Positions 1 through 7,617 of a DNA stretch of 11,888 nt are shown piece by piece. The stretch's first letter is position 1, and the number at the start of each line of letters is the position of its first letter. The notes beneath the pieces were generated by a model, which had not been told where the DNA came from, did no database searches, and worked only from the letters and a program-made list of their open reading frames with translations. Source of the stretch: Chloroflexota bacterium (GTDB taxonomy: Bacteria > Chloroflexota > Dormibacteria > CF-121); NCBI GenBank assembly GCA_005882525.1, contig VBGO01000015.1, forward strand, positions 14,593 to 26,480. Direction: 5' to 3'. A program made the position numbers and the translations under genes.

Positions 1-11
1 GCGAGGACACG

Positions 12-2741
12 ATGTGGGCCTACTCGATGGTGCCCGGCCCGACACCAGCCGCACCACGCGCGCCGCAGACCAGGGCGACCGCCAAGAGCACCGGCGCTAC
101 ACCGCTGGCGGTGAAGGCCGTCCCGGCGGCGCCGCGCGCGCCCCAGACCAGGGCGACCGCGAACACCACCACCGCCGCCGCGGATCAGGTGGTCGGGTAC
201 CAGATCGACCCGGCCCACGACGGCTTGCAGGCGGCGGACCCGCTCGCGCCGCCACTGGAACCCGCCTGGAGCGTCGACTTCCCCGGCCGGGTCTCCTATC
301 CGCTGATCACCGATGGGAAAGCCTGGGTGTTCGCGGGCAATGACATGGCTGCGGGAGCCGTGTTGTTCACACTCGACCTGCAATCGGGCAAACCCTCCTG
401 GTTGCCCTACTCGTTGCCACCAGGACAGTGGGCGAACGCGGCCTATGACCTCGGCAAGGTCTTCGCGGTCGGCACGGACGGCCTGGTGCGCGCCTTCGAT
501 GTGACCAACGGCCGCGAGCTCTGGCGAACCGACCTATCGCTCTTGAAAGTCGTCAATGGGGTGGCCAGCCAGTACATCTTCCAGACGCCGCCGACCGCGG
601 CCAACGGCATCGTGTACACGGCGGGCAATGGGAACGGAGGCACGCTGTATGCGCTGCGCGAGACCGACGGCGCTGTGTTATGGACGACGCCGGAGCTGGG
701 TCTGGATCACGCCTCGCCGGCGGTCACGGCCACCGACCTGTACATCGGTGGCGGGTGCAACGCCGCCTGGGACTTCAACCCCACGACCGGGGCCCAGATC
801 TGGTTCCATCCGAACGACTGCAGCGGCGGGCTGGCGGCGACGACCGTGACCTATGCGGGCAAGGTCTACAACCGGCAACGCACCAACAGCGGCAACCCGG
901 TGCTCGACGGGGCAACCGGCAGCCAGGTGGGCAGCTTCACCGGTCAGCCACCGCCGGCGTTCATGGGGAACCTCGGCTTCTTCCTCAATGGCCCCGCCCT
1001 CGAGGCGCACGACCTGGCCACCGGTGCGCTGACCTGGACCTTCTCGGGCGACGGCGCGCTCGACAGCGGGCCCATCGTGGTCAACGGGATGGTCTACGTC
1101 GGCTCGGCCAACGGCAATCTGTATGCCGTCGAGGGGACCACCGGCTCGTCGCCCTGGAACGCGAATGTCGGCATTGGCTTCACCATGCCGGACAACAACG
1201 CCGACTGGGGATACCCGCTCACCGGGCTGGCGGCGGCGCAGGGGGTGCTGATCGCGCCGTCGAGGAACCGGCTCGTGGCCTTCGCCGCGACCGTCAACCC
1301 GACGCCCACACCAACACCGACGCCGACGCCGACGCCGACACCGACGCCAACCCCAACGCCGACGCCAACCGCGACGCCAACCCCAACCAGCTTTTACTTT
1401 GCCGAGGGATTCACCGGGTCCGGATTCGCGGAGAGCCTCTCACTCCTGATGCCCAAACAGATCGGGACCGCCACCATCGACTACTACACGCAGGCTGGTC
1501 ACCAACCCACGGTGTCGGTTCCGCTGGCGGCGGGCAAGGTCGTGGTGGAGGATGTCGCCCGGGATGTTGGTCCGGGCCAGGAGGTCTCCGCGAAGGTGAC
1601 TCTCTCGGGACCCGGCGTGGTCGAGCGCACCATGCACTTCAACAACGGCACGTGGCTCGGATCGACCGACAGCGTCGGCGTCAACGCGCCGGCCAGCGAG
1701 TGGGATTTCGCCGAAGGCTCGACCCTGCCGGCGTTCAGTGAGTTTCTATCGTTGCAGAACCCGAATCCGGTTACGGTTACCGCCGACCTGAACTACGCGA
1801 CGGATGCCGGCGACCATCCAACCAAGACGCTGACGCTGCCCGCCAGCAGCCGCACCACCGTGCAGGTGTTCAATGGCGATCGCCGTGGAAGGACGAACTG
1901 CGATCCGATGGCGACCTGCGGCGTGGGTCCGGGGCTCGTCGGCGTCTCCGTCCAGGTAAAGTCGGAGTCGCTGCCGCTGGTGGTCGAGCGGCCGATGTAT
2001 GTCATGGGCTACAGCTTTGGATCGGGCCCGATCAGGGACGGCCATGATGCCTTCGGCGCCAATGCGGCGGCGACCAGCTGGCACTTCGCCGAGGGCACCA
2101 CGCTGAACGGCTTCAACGAGTACCTCAGTCTGCAAAATCCTGGCCCCCAGACCGCGCACGTGACGCTGCATTACATCGACGACCTGGGCACCAGGGACGT
2201 ATCCCTCCAGGTAAACCCGCACAGCCGGCAGACCGCCGTGGTCGCCGACCCGGCGCACTACGGTATCGGCCGGCCCTACGTCGGTGTGTCGACGGTCGTG
2301 ACGTCGGACCAGCCCATCGTGGCGGAGCGACCGATGTACATGGTCCACGACTTCGGCACCGGCTCGGTGAAGGGCGCCCACGACGTCGTCGGCGCCACCG
2401 CCCGTGCCACGCTCTTCGGTTTTGCGGACGCGTCCACGGCCAGCGGTGACAACGACTACCTGACCATCGAAAACAACAACGCCACGACGGCTAGCATCAC
2501 GATCGACTACTACTCGAGCAATGGAAAGGTGGGCAGCAAGACCCTCAGCGTGGCGGGCAACACGCGCCACACGGTCCTCATCTTCCAAACGGCAGGGGGC
2601 GTTGGGCCCGGCATCTCCCCCCTCGGGATGGTCGTCTCGGCCGACCACCCGGTGATCGTCGAAAAACCGACCTATAGCTCGAACATCGCGAGCTACGGGG
2701 CCACCGACACCATGGGGTATTCGCCGGCCGGCGGCTTTTAG
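12..2741 (+). CDS. Secreted PQQ-like beta-propeller protein with Pro-Thr linker and C-terminal FAEG repeat module (5' end probably missing)
   Basis: The protein has three parts. Residues about 60-425 form a beta-propeller of the PQQ-binding-like type: blade-like units recur with patterns such as LYALRETDGAVLW, DVTNGRELW and NLYAVEGTTG. Residues 430-459 are a Pro-Thr linker. Residues 461-909 are four FAEG repeats. No quinoprotein-dehydrogenase active-site pattern is evident, so a structural or binding role is more likely than catalysis. The first ATG is at 12, but the frame stays open to the left edge (codons from position 3), and residues 1-60 are Ala/Pro/Thr-rich with no signal peptide. I infer that the true start and signal peptide lie outside the window. 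It is the first of four tandem genes sharing the C-terminal module; the next gene starts 89 bases downstream. The propeller and repeat calls are strong, the function unknown. Confidence 0.85.
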   Translation: MWAYSMVPGPTPAAPRAPQTRATAKSTGATPLAVKAVPAAPRAPQTRATANTTTAAADQVVGYQIDPAHDGLQAADPLAPPLEPAWSVDFPGRVSYPLITDGKAWVFAGNDMAAGAVLFTLDLQSGKPSWLPYSLPPGQWANAAYDLGKVFAVGTDGLVRAFDVTNGRELWRTDLSLLKVVNGVASQYIFQTPPTAANGIVYTAGNGNGGTLYALRETDGAVLWTTPELGLDHASPAVTATDLYIGGGCNAAWDFNPTTGAQIWFHPNDCSGGLAATTVTYAGKVYNRQRTNSGNPVLDGATGSQVGSFTGQPPPAFMGNLGFFLNGPALEAHDLATGALTWTFSGDGALDSGPIVVNGMVYVGSANGNLYAVEGTTGSSPWNANVGIGFTMPDNNADWGYPLTGLAAAQGVLIAPSRNRLVAFAATVNPTPTPTPTPTPTPTPTPTPTPTPTATPTPTSFYFAEGFTGSGFAESLSLLMPKQIGTATIDYYTQAGHQPTVSVPLAAGKVVVEDVARDVGPGQEVSAKVTLSGPGVVERTMHFNNGTWLGSTDSVGVNAPASEWDFAEGSTLPAFSEFLSLQNPNPVTVTADLNYATDAGDHPTKTLTLPASSRTTVQVFNGDRRGRTNCDPMATCGVGPGLVGVSVQVKSESLPLVVERPMYVMGYSFGSGPIRDGHDAFGANAAATSWHFAEGTTLNGFNEYLSLQNPGPQTAHVTLHYIDDLGTRDVSLQVNPHSRQTAVVADPAHYGIGRPYVGVSTVVTSDQPIVAERPMYMVHDFGTGSVKGAHDVVGATARATLFGFADASTASGDNDYLTIENNNATTASITIDYYSSNGKVGSKTLSVAGNTRHTVLIFQTAGGVGPGISPLGMVVSADHPVIVEKPTYSSNIASYGATDTMGYSPAGGF
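45..161 (+). repeat. Duplicated 13-residue segment near the start of the first gene
   Basis: The 13-residue segment PAAPRAPQTRATA is encoded at 45-83 and again at 123-161, offset by 26 codons. The amino acids are identical, while several third codon positions differ. It lies in a low-complexity Ala/Pro/Thr stretch and may be the visible end of a longer repeat array to the left of the window. Confidence 0.75.
1299..1388 (+). repeat. Pro-Thr linker encoded by degenerate six-base repeats
   Basis: Thirty codons encode alternating Pro and Thr with one Ala (residues 430-459). The underlying DNA is a run of near-identical six-base units (ccgacg, ccaaca, ccaacc variants). The linker joins the propeller head to the first FAEG repeat and is probably an extended, flexible or wall-spanning spacer. 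Gain or loss of a unit would keep the frame and only change linker length. Confidence 0.9.
1392..2738 (+). repeat. FAEG four-repeat module, copy 1 (C-terminus of first gene)
   Basis: Repeat A begins at residue 461 (FYFAEGF), B at 564 (WDFAEGS), C at 690 (WHFAEGT) and D at 802 (FGFADAS). Each unit is about 100-125 residues. A typical unit runs from an FAEG start through a GF..YL.LQNP segment to alternating beta-strand-like stretches and a VERPMY motif. Repeat B carries the cysteine pair C630/C636. The module closes with YGATDTMGYSPAGGF. Confidence 0.9.
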
Positions 2742-2747
2742 CCCGGG

Positions 2748-2776
2748 TTGCACGAGCTGCCGACTCGTGATACATT
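2748..2776 (+). promoter_or_regulatory. Candidate extended -10 promoter upstream of second gene
   Basis: TTGCAC at 2748-2753 is followed after 17 bases by TACATT at 2771-2776. TG sits one base before the -10 (TGaTACATT), matching the extended -10 pattern. The -35 matches consensus at three of six positions and the -10 at four of six. A start site near 2783 would leave a leader of about 48 bases before the GTG at 2831. It suggests the second gene can be transcribed separately from the first. Confidence 0.35.
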
Positions 2777-2830
2777 CCGCCCGTTTTACAAGGGGATCGG
2801 GGCAAGCGCCGGCGTATCCGGGGGGGTCTG

Positions 2831-5602
2831 GTGGTTGGACTCGTCCTGCTGGCGTCGCTGTTCGCAGCCGTCCCCGCCTTCGGCGCTCCCATCCGGCCGG
2901 CGCTTCCGACCGCGGCCCCGAGCCCGTTCTGGCCGACCTACCACCTCGATAACGCGCGGACCGGGAACGATACGAGCGATCCGGCGTTCCAGTCCATCAG
3001 CCGGCTGTGGAGCTCGGCCACCCTCGACGGCCGGGTGTACGCCGAGCCGGTGCTGGCCGGGACGACGCTCCTGGTCGCGACCGAGAACGACACCGTCTAC
3101 GGGCTCGATGCGACCAGCGGCACCCAGCTGTGGGCCACCAGCGTCGGCACCGCGGTGCCGGCCAGCGCGTTGGCGTGCAGCAACATCGATCCCAACGGCA
3201 TCACGAGCACGCCGGTCATCGACCCGAACGGCACCGAGATTTATGTCGTCGGCCTGACCTGGACCGGGACGAATGCGAGCATCCACTTCGAGCTGACGGC
3301 GCTGCAGATCTCCAACGGCGCCGTGCTGTGGCACAAGACGATCGCGCCCGCCCGAGGCAGCGCCAGCCTGCCCGTCTTCGACCCGCGAGTCCAGGGCCAG
3401 CGCGGCGGCCTGTCGCTCAACAACGGGACGGTCTATATCCCGTTCGGCGGCCGCGTCCCCGACTGCGGCAATTACCGGGGCTGGATCGCCGGCACGCCGG
3501 CCACCGCCAGCGGCGCGGTGTCGTCATTCGAAGTGCCGAGCCCGAACCGAGGCAACGGGATCTGGGCGCCGTCGGGGCAGGCGATCGACGCCGCGGGGAA
3601 CATCTACGCGACCACCGGCAACACCTTCTCGAGCGGGACCTTCGACTACGGCGAGACCGTCCTGAAGCTGCCCCCCACCCTGGGCCAGACGATCACCGAT
3701 TACTTCGCGCCGGCGAACTGGCTGGCGCTGGACAACGCCGACGTCGACCTCGGATCCGTGGGGCCGACGCTGCTCGGCAACAACCTGCTGTTCCAGATCG
3801 GCAAGGAGGGGGTCGGCTATCTGCTCGACACCAACAGCCTGGGCGGCGCGAACCACAACACGCCGCTCTACAGCGCCCGGATCTGCACCCAGACGTCGGG
3901 TGCGGCGTTCGGTGGGACGGCGTATGCCGCCCCCTACCTCTATGTGCCGTGCGCCAACCAGCTGGTGGCGGTGACCGTCACCACCGGCCCGACGCCGTCG
4001 TTCGCGGTCGCCTGGCGCGGGCCGGCCGTGCCCTACTCGGGGCCGGCGATCATCGCCGACGGCCTGGTCTGGACGATCGACTACAGCGGCATCCTCTACG
4101 GGCTTGACCCGACGACCGGGGCGACGACGTTTTCGACCAACCTGGCGGGCAGCGCGGCCAACTTTTCGACGCCGGCCGCCGGCGGCGGCCGGGTGTTCGT
4201 CCCGGACGGCAGCCACATCGAGACCTTCGGCGAGACGCCGCCCTCGGGCACGACGTTCTACTTCGCGGAAGGGTTCACCGGGACCGGGTTCACGGAATCC
4301 CTGTCCTTGCTGACGCCGAGCCAGAATGGCACGGCCACGATCGACTACTACACCGAGCAGGGCCATCAACCGACCGTCAACGTCAACCTGACCGCCGGTC
4401 GCGTGCTGGTCGAAAACGTCAACGCCGACGTCGGCGCCGACCACCAGGTCTCGGCCCGGGTCGTCCTCTCGGTGCCGGGGGTGGTGGAGCGGGTCATGCA
4501 CTTCAACAACGGCACCTGGCTGGGCTCGACCGACCAGGTGGGCACGCCGAGCCCGGCGCAGGAATGGGACTTCGCCGAAGGCTCGACGCTCTCCGCCTTC
4601 AACGAGTACCTGTCGTTGCAGAACCCGAACGCGTCGTCGGTGACGGTCGACCTGCATTACTACACCGACCAGAATGCGCAACCGAACAAGGCGCTGACCA
4701 TCCCGGCGAATTCCCGGGTCACGGTGGCGGTGTACGCGGGAGACCTGGGCAACAATGGCAACTGCCAGGCGCTCACGACCTGCGGGATCGGGCGAGGGAC
4801 GGTGGGCGTTTCGGTGCAGGTGCGGTCGCGGACGCTGCCGATCGTGGCGGAGCGTCCCATGTACGTGATGAACTACAGCTTCGGATCCGGGCCAATCCGG
4901 GACGGGCACGTGGCGTTCGGCGCCAACGCAGGCGGCACCCAGTGGTACTTCGCGGAGGGGACGACGCTGTCCGGCTTCAACGAGTACCTCACGATCCAGA
5001 ACCCGGTCGGCTCGACGGCCCACGTGAACCTGCGCTACATCGATGACAGCGGGGTCGTGAACCGGAGCGTGAATGTGGGGCCGCGGAGTCGCAGCACCGT
5101 CCTGGTCTTCGATGCCGGTCACGGTGGGGTGGGCACCGGCTTCGTGGGCGTGTCGGTGCAGGTCACCTCGGATGTCCCGGTCGTCGTGGAGCGGCCGATG
5201 TACATGGTCCGGGATTTTGGAACCGGCATTGTGGCCGGTGCCCATGACGTGGTCGGCGCGACGGCCTTCGCCCGCCTCTTCGGCTTCGCCGCGCTGTCGA
5301 CGCTGGCGGGGGAGAACGATTACTTGACGATCCAGAACCCCAACTCCGCCCCCGCCAACCTGCTGCTGACGTACTACGAGAGCGCGGGCCCGCCGATCGT
5401 CAGAGCGATCGTGGTGCCGGCCAACACGCGCCACACCGTGCTGGTCTTCAACAGCGCCGAAGGCGTCGGCCCGGGCGTGTCGCCGCTCGGTCTCGTCATC
5501 ACCTCCGACCTGGGCGTGATGGTGGAGAAGCCCACCTATAACTCGACCACGCCCAGTTACGGGGCGACCGACACCCAGGGCGTTTCTCCCGCCGCCTTTT
5601 AA
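2831..5602 (+). CDS. Secreted PQQ-like beta-propeller protein with C-terminal FAEG repeat module
   Basis: The protein has 923 residues. An N-terminal hydrophobic stretch (GLVLLASLFAAVPAFGA) looks like a signal peptide core. Residues about 35-465 form a beta-propeller of the PQQ-binding-like type, with blade signatures such as VYGLDATSGTQLW, LTALQISNGAVLW and LYGLDPTTGATTF, opening with WPTYHLDNARTGN. No metal- or quinone-binding catalytic set is apparent. Four FAEG repeats follow, joined by a short SGTT linker instead of a Pro-Thr stretch. The GTG start at 2831 sits four bases after a G-run, but it leaves no positive charge ahead of the hydrophobic core. The in-frame codons upstream (2795-2825) would encode an Arg/Lys-rich n-region yet contain no ATG, GTG or TTG, so the exact start is uncertain. 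Its head is not a close copy of the first gene's head, although both are propellers. Confidence 0.88.
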   Translation: MVGLVLLASLFAAVPAFGAPIRPALPTAAPSPFWPTYHLDNARTGNDTSDPAFQSISRLWSSATLDGRVYAEPVLAGTTLLVATENDTVYGLDATSGTQLWATSVGTAVPASALACSNIDPNGITSTPVIDPNGTEIYVVGLTWTGTNASIHFELTALQISNGAVLWHKTIAPARGSASLPVFDPRVQGQRGGLSLNNGTVYIPFGGRVPDCGNYRGWIAGTPATASGAVSSFEVPSPNRGNGIWAPSGQAIDAAGNIYATTGNTFSSGTFDYGETVLKLPPTLGQTITDYFAPANWLALDNADVDLGSVGPTLLGNNLLFQIGKEGVGYLLDTNSLGGANHNTPLYSARICTQTSGAAFGGTAYAAPYLYVPCANQLVAVTVTTGPTPSFAVAWRGPAVPYSGPAIIADGLVWTIDYSGILYGLDPTTGATTFSTNLAGSAANFSTPAAGGGRVFVPDGSHIETFGETPPSGTTFYFAEGFTGTGFTESLSLLTPSQNGTATIDYYTEQGHQPTVNVNLTAGRVLVENVNADVGADHQVSARVVLSVPGVVERVMHFNNGTWLGSTDQVGTPSPAQEWDFAEGSTLSAFNEYLSLQNPNASSVTVDLHYYTDQNAQPNKALTIPANSRVTVAVYAGDLGNNGNCQALTTCGIGRGTVGVSVQVRSRTLPIVAERPMYVMNYSFGSGPIRDGHVAFGANAGGTQWYFAEGTTLSGFNEYLTIQNPVGSTAHVNLRYIDDSGVVNRSVNVGPRSRSTVLVFDAGHGGVGTGFVGVSVQVTSDVPVVVERPMYMVRDFGTGIVAGAHDVVGATAFARLFGFAALSTLAGENDYLTIQNPNSAPANLLLTYYESAGPPIVRAIVVPANTRHTVLVFNSAEGVGPGVSPLGLVITSDLGVMVEKPTYNSTTPSYGATDTQGVSPAAF
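4256..5599 (+). repeat. FAEG four-repeat module, copy 2 (C-terminus of second gene)
   Basis: Repeats begin at residues 476 (FYFAEGF), 579 (WDFAEGS), 705 (WYFAEGT) and 817 (FGFAALS), with the same order and spacing as copy 1. The repeat B cysteine pair is C645/C651. The tail is YGATDTQGVSPAAF. Bases 4441-4540 match 9521-9620 in copy 4 at 90 of 100 positions by direct count. Confidence 0.9.
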
Positions 5603-5700
5603 ACAGTCCCGCGACATCGCAGGGGCGGAGCTCCGACGTCCCTGTCACTCCTCGGTGAAGTGCGCACCGACCGCAGCAGGCGCCCCGTTACACCCCTGCC

Positions 5701-7533
5701 ATGGGAAGAGTCTCGCGGCGCGCGTCGACGTTCATCGCGACGCTGGTGCTGCTGCTGGCCCTGGGCGCGAGCCCCGCCGCGGCCGGCGGGTCGACGCTCC
5801 AAACCCTGATCAATCAGGACCGGGCGACGAATGGTGGACTGCCGGCGCTGGCCTGGAGCGATTGCCTGGCCTCGGTGGCGATGGCCAACGCGCAGCGGAT
5901 CGCGAACCAGGGCTTCCTCTCGCACACCGACGGACCGACCAACGACCTCAAGTGTGGGGTCGGCGCGACCTCGGCCGGCGAGAACGTCGCCTATATCTCC
6001 AGCGGCATCAACGACACCCAGGTCAACACCATGTACATGAACAGCCCGGGCCACCGGGCGAACATCCTGGGGAACTACACCTACGTGGCGACCGCGTGGG
6101 TGGTGGCCCCGAACGGCTACGCCTACAACGCCGAGGAGTTCCTCAACGCCCCCAGCCTGGTGCCGTCGCCGCCGACCGGCAACACGTTCTATTTCGCCGA
6201 GGGCTTCACGGGTGGCGGGTTCACCGAGACGCTTTCCATCTTGATGCCGAACCAGTCGGGCTCGGCGACCATTGATTTCTACACCGCCGCCGGCCACCTG
6301 CCGACGATCACCCGATCGCTGACCGCCGGGCAGGTCTGGGTCGAAGACGTCAACGCCGACGCCGGGCCCAACCAGCAGGTGTCGGCGATCGTGGCGCTGT
6401 CCGGCCCCGGCGTGGTGGAGCGCACCATGCACTTCAACTACGGCAACTGGCATGGGTCGACGGACGTGGTCGGCACGCCGCTGCCCCAGACCGAATGGGA
6501 CTTCGCCGAAGGCTCGACGCTGTCGATCTTCAGCGAGTTCCTGACCATGCAGAACCCCTACCCGGCGCCGGTCGTCGTCGACCTCAATTACGCGACGGAC
6601 ATGGGGGCCCATCCAGTCAAGACCCTCACCCTGGCGGGACTTAGCCGGACGACGGTCGCGGTCTACCAGGGCGACCTGACCAACAACCCGGGGTGTACCG
6701 CCAGCTCGAACTGCGGCGTCGGCGGCGGCATCGTCGGCGTCTCGGTGCAGGTGAAATCGCGCGGCTTCCCGATCGTCGTGGAGCGGCCCTTCTACGTCAA
6801 CGGCTACAACTTCGGCGCGGGGATCATCCGCGACGGACACGATGCCTTCGGCGCCAACGCCGCCGCGACTCAGTGGAACTTCGCGGAAGGCAACACCCTG
6901 GCCGGCTTCAACGAGTACCTGACGCTCCAGAACCCGGGCGGCAACTGGGCCAACGTGACGCTGACCTACCAGTACGACCTGGGCACCGCCACCCGGACGC
7001 TGAGCCTGAGCCCAATGAGCCGGCAGACCGTGCTGGTCTTCGACGCGGCTCACCACGGCCTCGGCGCCGGCTACGTCGGCGTCTCGGTGCAGATTACCGC
7101 CGACCAGCCGATCGTGGCGGAGCGGCCGATGTACATGGTGCGAGACTTCGGCAGCGGGCCGGTCGCCGGCGCGCACGTGGTGGTGGGCGCGACGGCACTG
7201 AGCAAGCTGTTCGGGTTCTCCGCCGCCAGCACCCTGGCGGGTGACAACGATTACCTGACGATCCAGAACCCGAACGGGGTCGCCGCGAACATCAGCATCG
7301 CCTACTACACCACGGGCGGCAAGGTCACCAAAGCCTTTGCCGTAGCCGCCAACAGCCGCCACACGGTGCTGGTCTTCAGCAACAACGGCGAGGGGATCGG
7401 GCCGAACCTGAGCCCGCTCGGCATGGTCGTCACCTCCGACCAGCCGATCCTGGTGGAGAAGGCGACCTACGGCTCGAACCCGGCCAGCTACGGGGCCACC
7501 GACACCGCGGCCTATTCGCCGAGCAGCTTCTAA
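5701..7533 (+). CDS. Secreted CAP/SCP-domain protein with C-terminal FAEG repeat module
   Basis: The protein has 610 residues. Residues 1-28 form a textbook signal peptide: MGRVSRR basic start, a Leu-rich core and cleavage near SPAAA-GG. Residues about 32-148 match the CAP/SCP (PR-1-like) fold: LINQDRATNGLP-type opening, His75 in the LSHTD segment, Glu94 in AGENVAY, His118 in SPGHRANIL, and a closing YAYNAEEF strand. These His/Glu positions are those expected for the CAP cavity. Cys55 and Cys85 could form a disulfide. A short PSPPTGNT linker leads to four FAEG repeats from residue 163. Bacterial CAP proteins are extracellular, with poorly defined activities (lipid, wall or protein binding), so I assign none. 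There is no clear ribosome binding site before the ATG. The gene lies 98 bases after the second gene on the same strand. Confidence 0.9.
   Translation: MGRVSRRASTFIATLVLLLALGASPAAAGGSTLQTLINQDRATNGGLPALAWSDCLASVAMANAQRIANQGFLSHTDGPTNDLKCGVGATSAGENVAYISSGINDTQVNTMYMNSPGHRANILGNYTYVATAWVVAPNGYAYNAEEFLNAPSLVPSPPTGNTFYFAEGFTGGGFTETLSILMPNQSGSATIDFYTAAGHLPTITRSLTAGQVWVEDVNADAGPNQQVSAIVALSGPGVVERTMHFNYGNWHGSTDVVGTPLPQTEWDFAEGSTLSIFSEFLTMQNPYPAPVVVDLNYATDMGAHPVKTLTLAGLSRTTVAVYQGDLTNNPGCTASSNCGVGGGIVGVSVQVKSRGFPIVVERPFYVNGYNFGAGIIRDGHDAFGANAAATQWNFAEGNTLAGFNEYLTLQNPGGNWANVTLTYQYDLGTATRTLSLSPMSRQTVLVFDAAHHGLGAGYVGVSVQITADQPIVAERPMYMVRDFGSGPVAGAHVVVGATALSKLFGFSAASTLAGDNDYLTIQNPNGVAANISIAYYTTGGKVTKAFAVAANSRHTVLVFSNNGEGIGPNLSPLGMVVTSDQPILVEKATYGSNPASYGATDTAAYSPSSF
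6187..7530 (+). repeat. FAEG four-repeat module, copy 3 (C-terminus of CAP gene)
   Basis: Repeats begin at residues 163 (FYFAEGF), 266 (WDFAEGS), 392 (WNFAEGN) and 504 (FGFSAAS). The repeat B cysteine pair is C332/C338. The tail is YGATDTAAYSPSSF. Here the module makes up nearly three quarters of the protein, so it is not a minor appendage. Confidence 0.9.
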
Positions 7534-7540
7534 GCCGGGT

Positions 7541-7578
7541 CGCGCCGTGCCCGAAGCGGCGCGGGCCTTTGCCCGCGC
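7541..7578 (+). terminator. Stem-loop region after the CAP gene (possible terminator, no T-run)
   Basis: Two mutually exclusive GC-rich hairpins lie just after the stop. One pairs 7541-7547 with 7557-7563 (7 bp, 9-base loop). The other pairs 7559-7566 with 7571-7578 (8 bp, CTTT loop). Neither is followed by a run of T, so a classical intrinsic terminator is not supported. The structure could instead slow polymerase or protect the transcript end. Confidence 0.3.
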
Positions 7579-7617
7579 AGGCAAAAACGGCTGCCTGCCC
7601 ATCCGGCCGATCAGGCC

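Noticed and set aside
1299..1388. CRISPR or tandem-repeat array
   Set aside because: Repeats are six-base units in frame with coding sequence and lack spacers; it is a Pro-Thr linker.
12..4245. Quinoprotein (PQQ) dehydrogenase activity for the two propeller proteins
   Set aside because: The blade repeats are PQQ-like, but I see no catalytic Asp/Asn calcium site pattern, vicinal disulfide or heme motif of that enzyme class; binding-type propellers are more likely.
5620..5644. Hairpin after the second gene (CAGGG/CCCTG around the palindrome CGGAGCTCCG) as a terminator
   Set aside because: The outer stem is five pairs with uneven inner spacing and no T-run; too weak to annotate.
5687..5701. 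Leaderless promoter for the CAP gene (TACACC six bases before the ATG)
   Set aside because: The spacing fits and no ribosome binding site is present, but the -10 matches at only three of six positions and there is no -35, so it is not distinguishable from chance.
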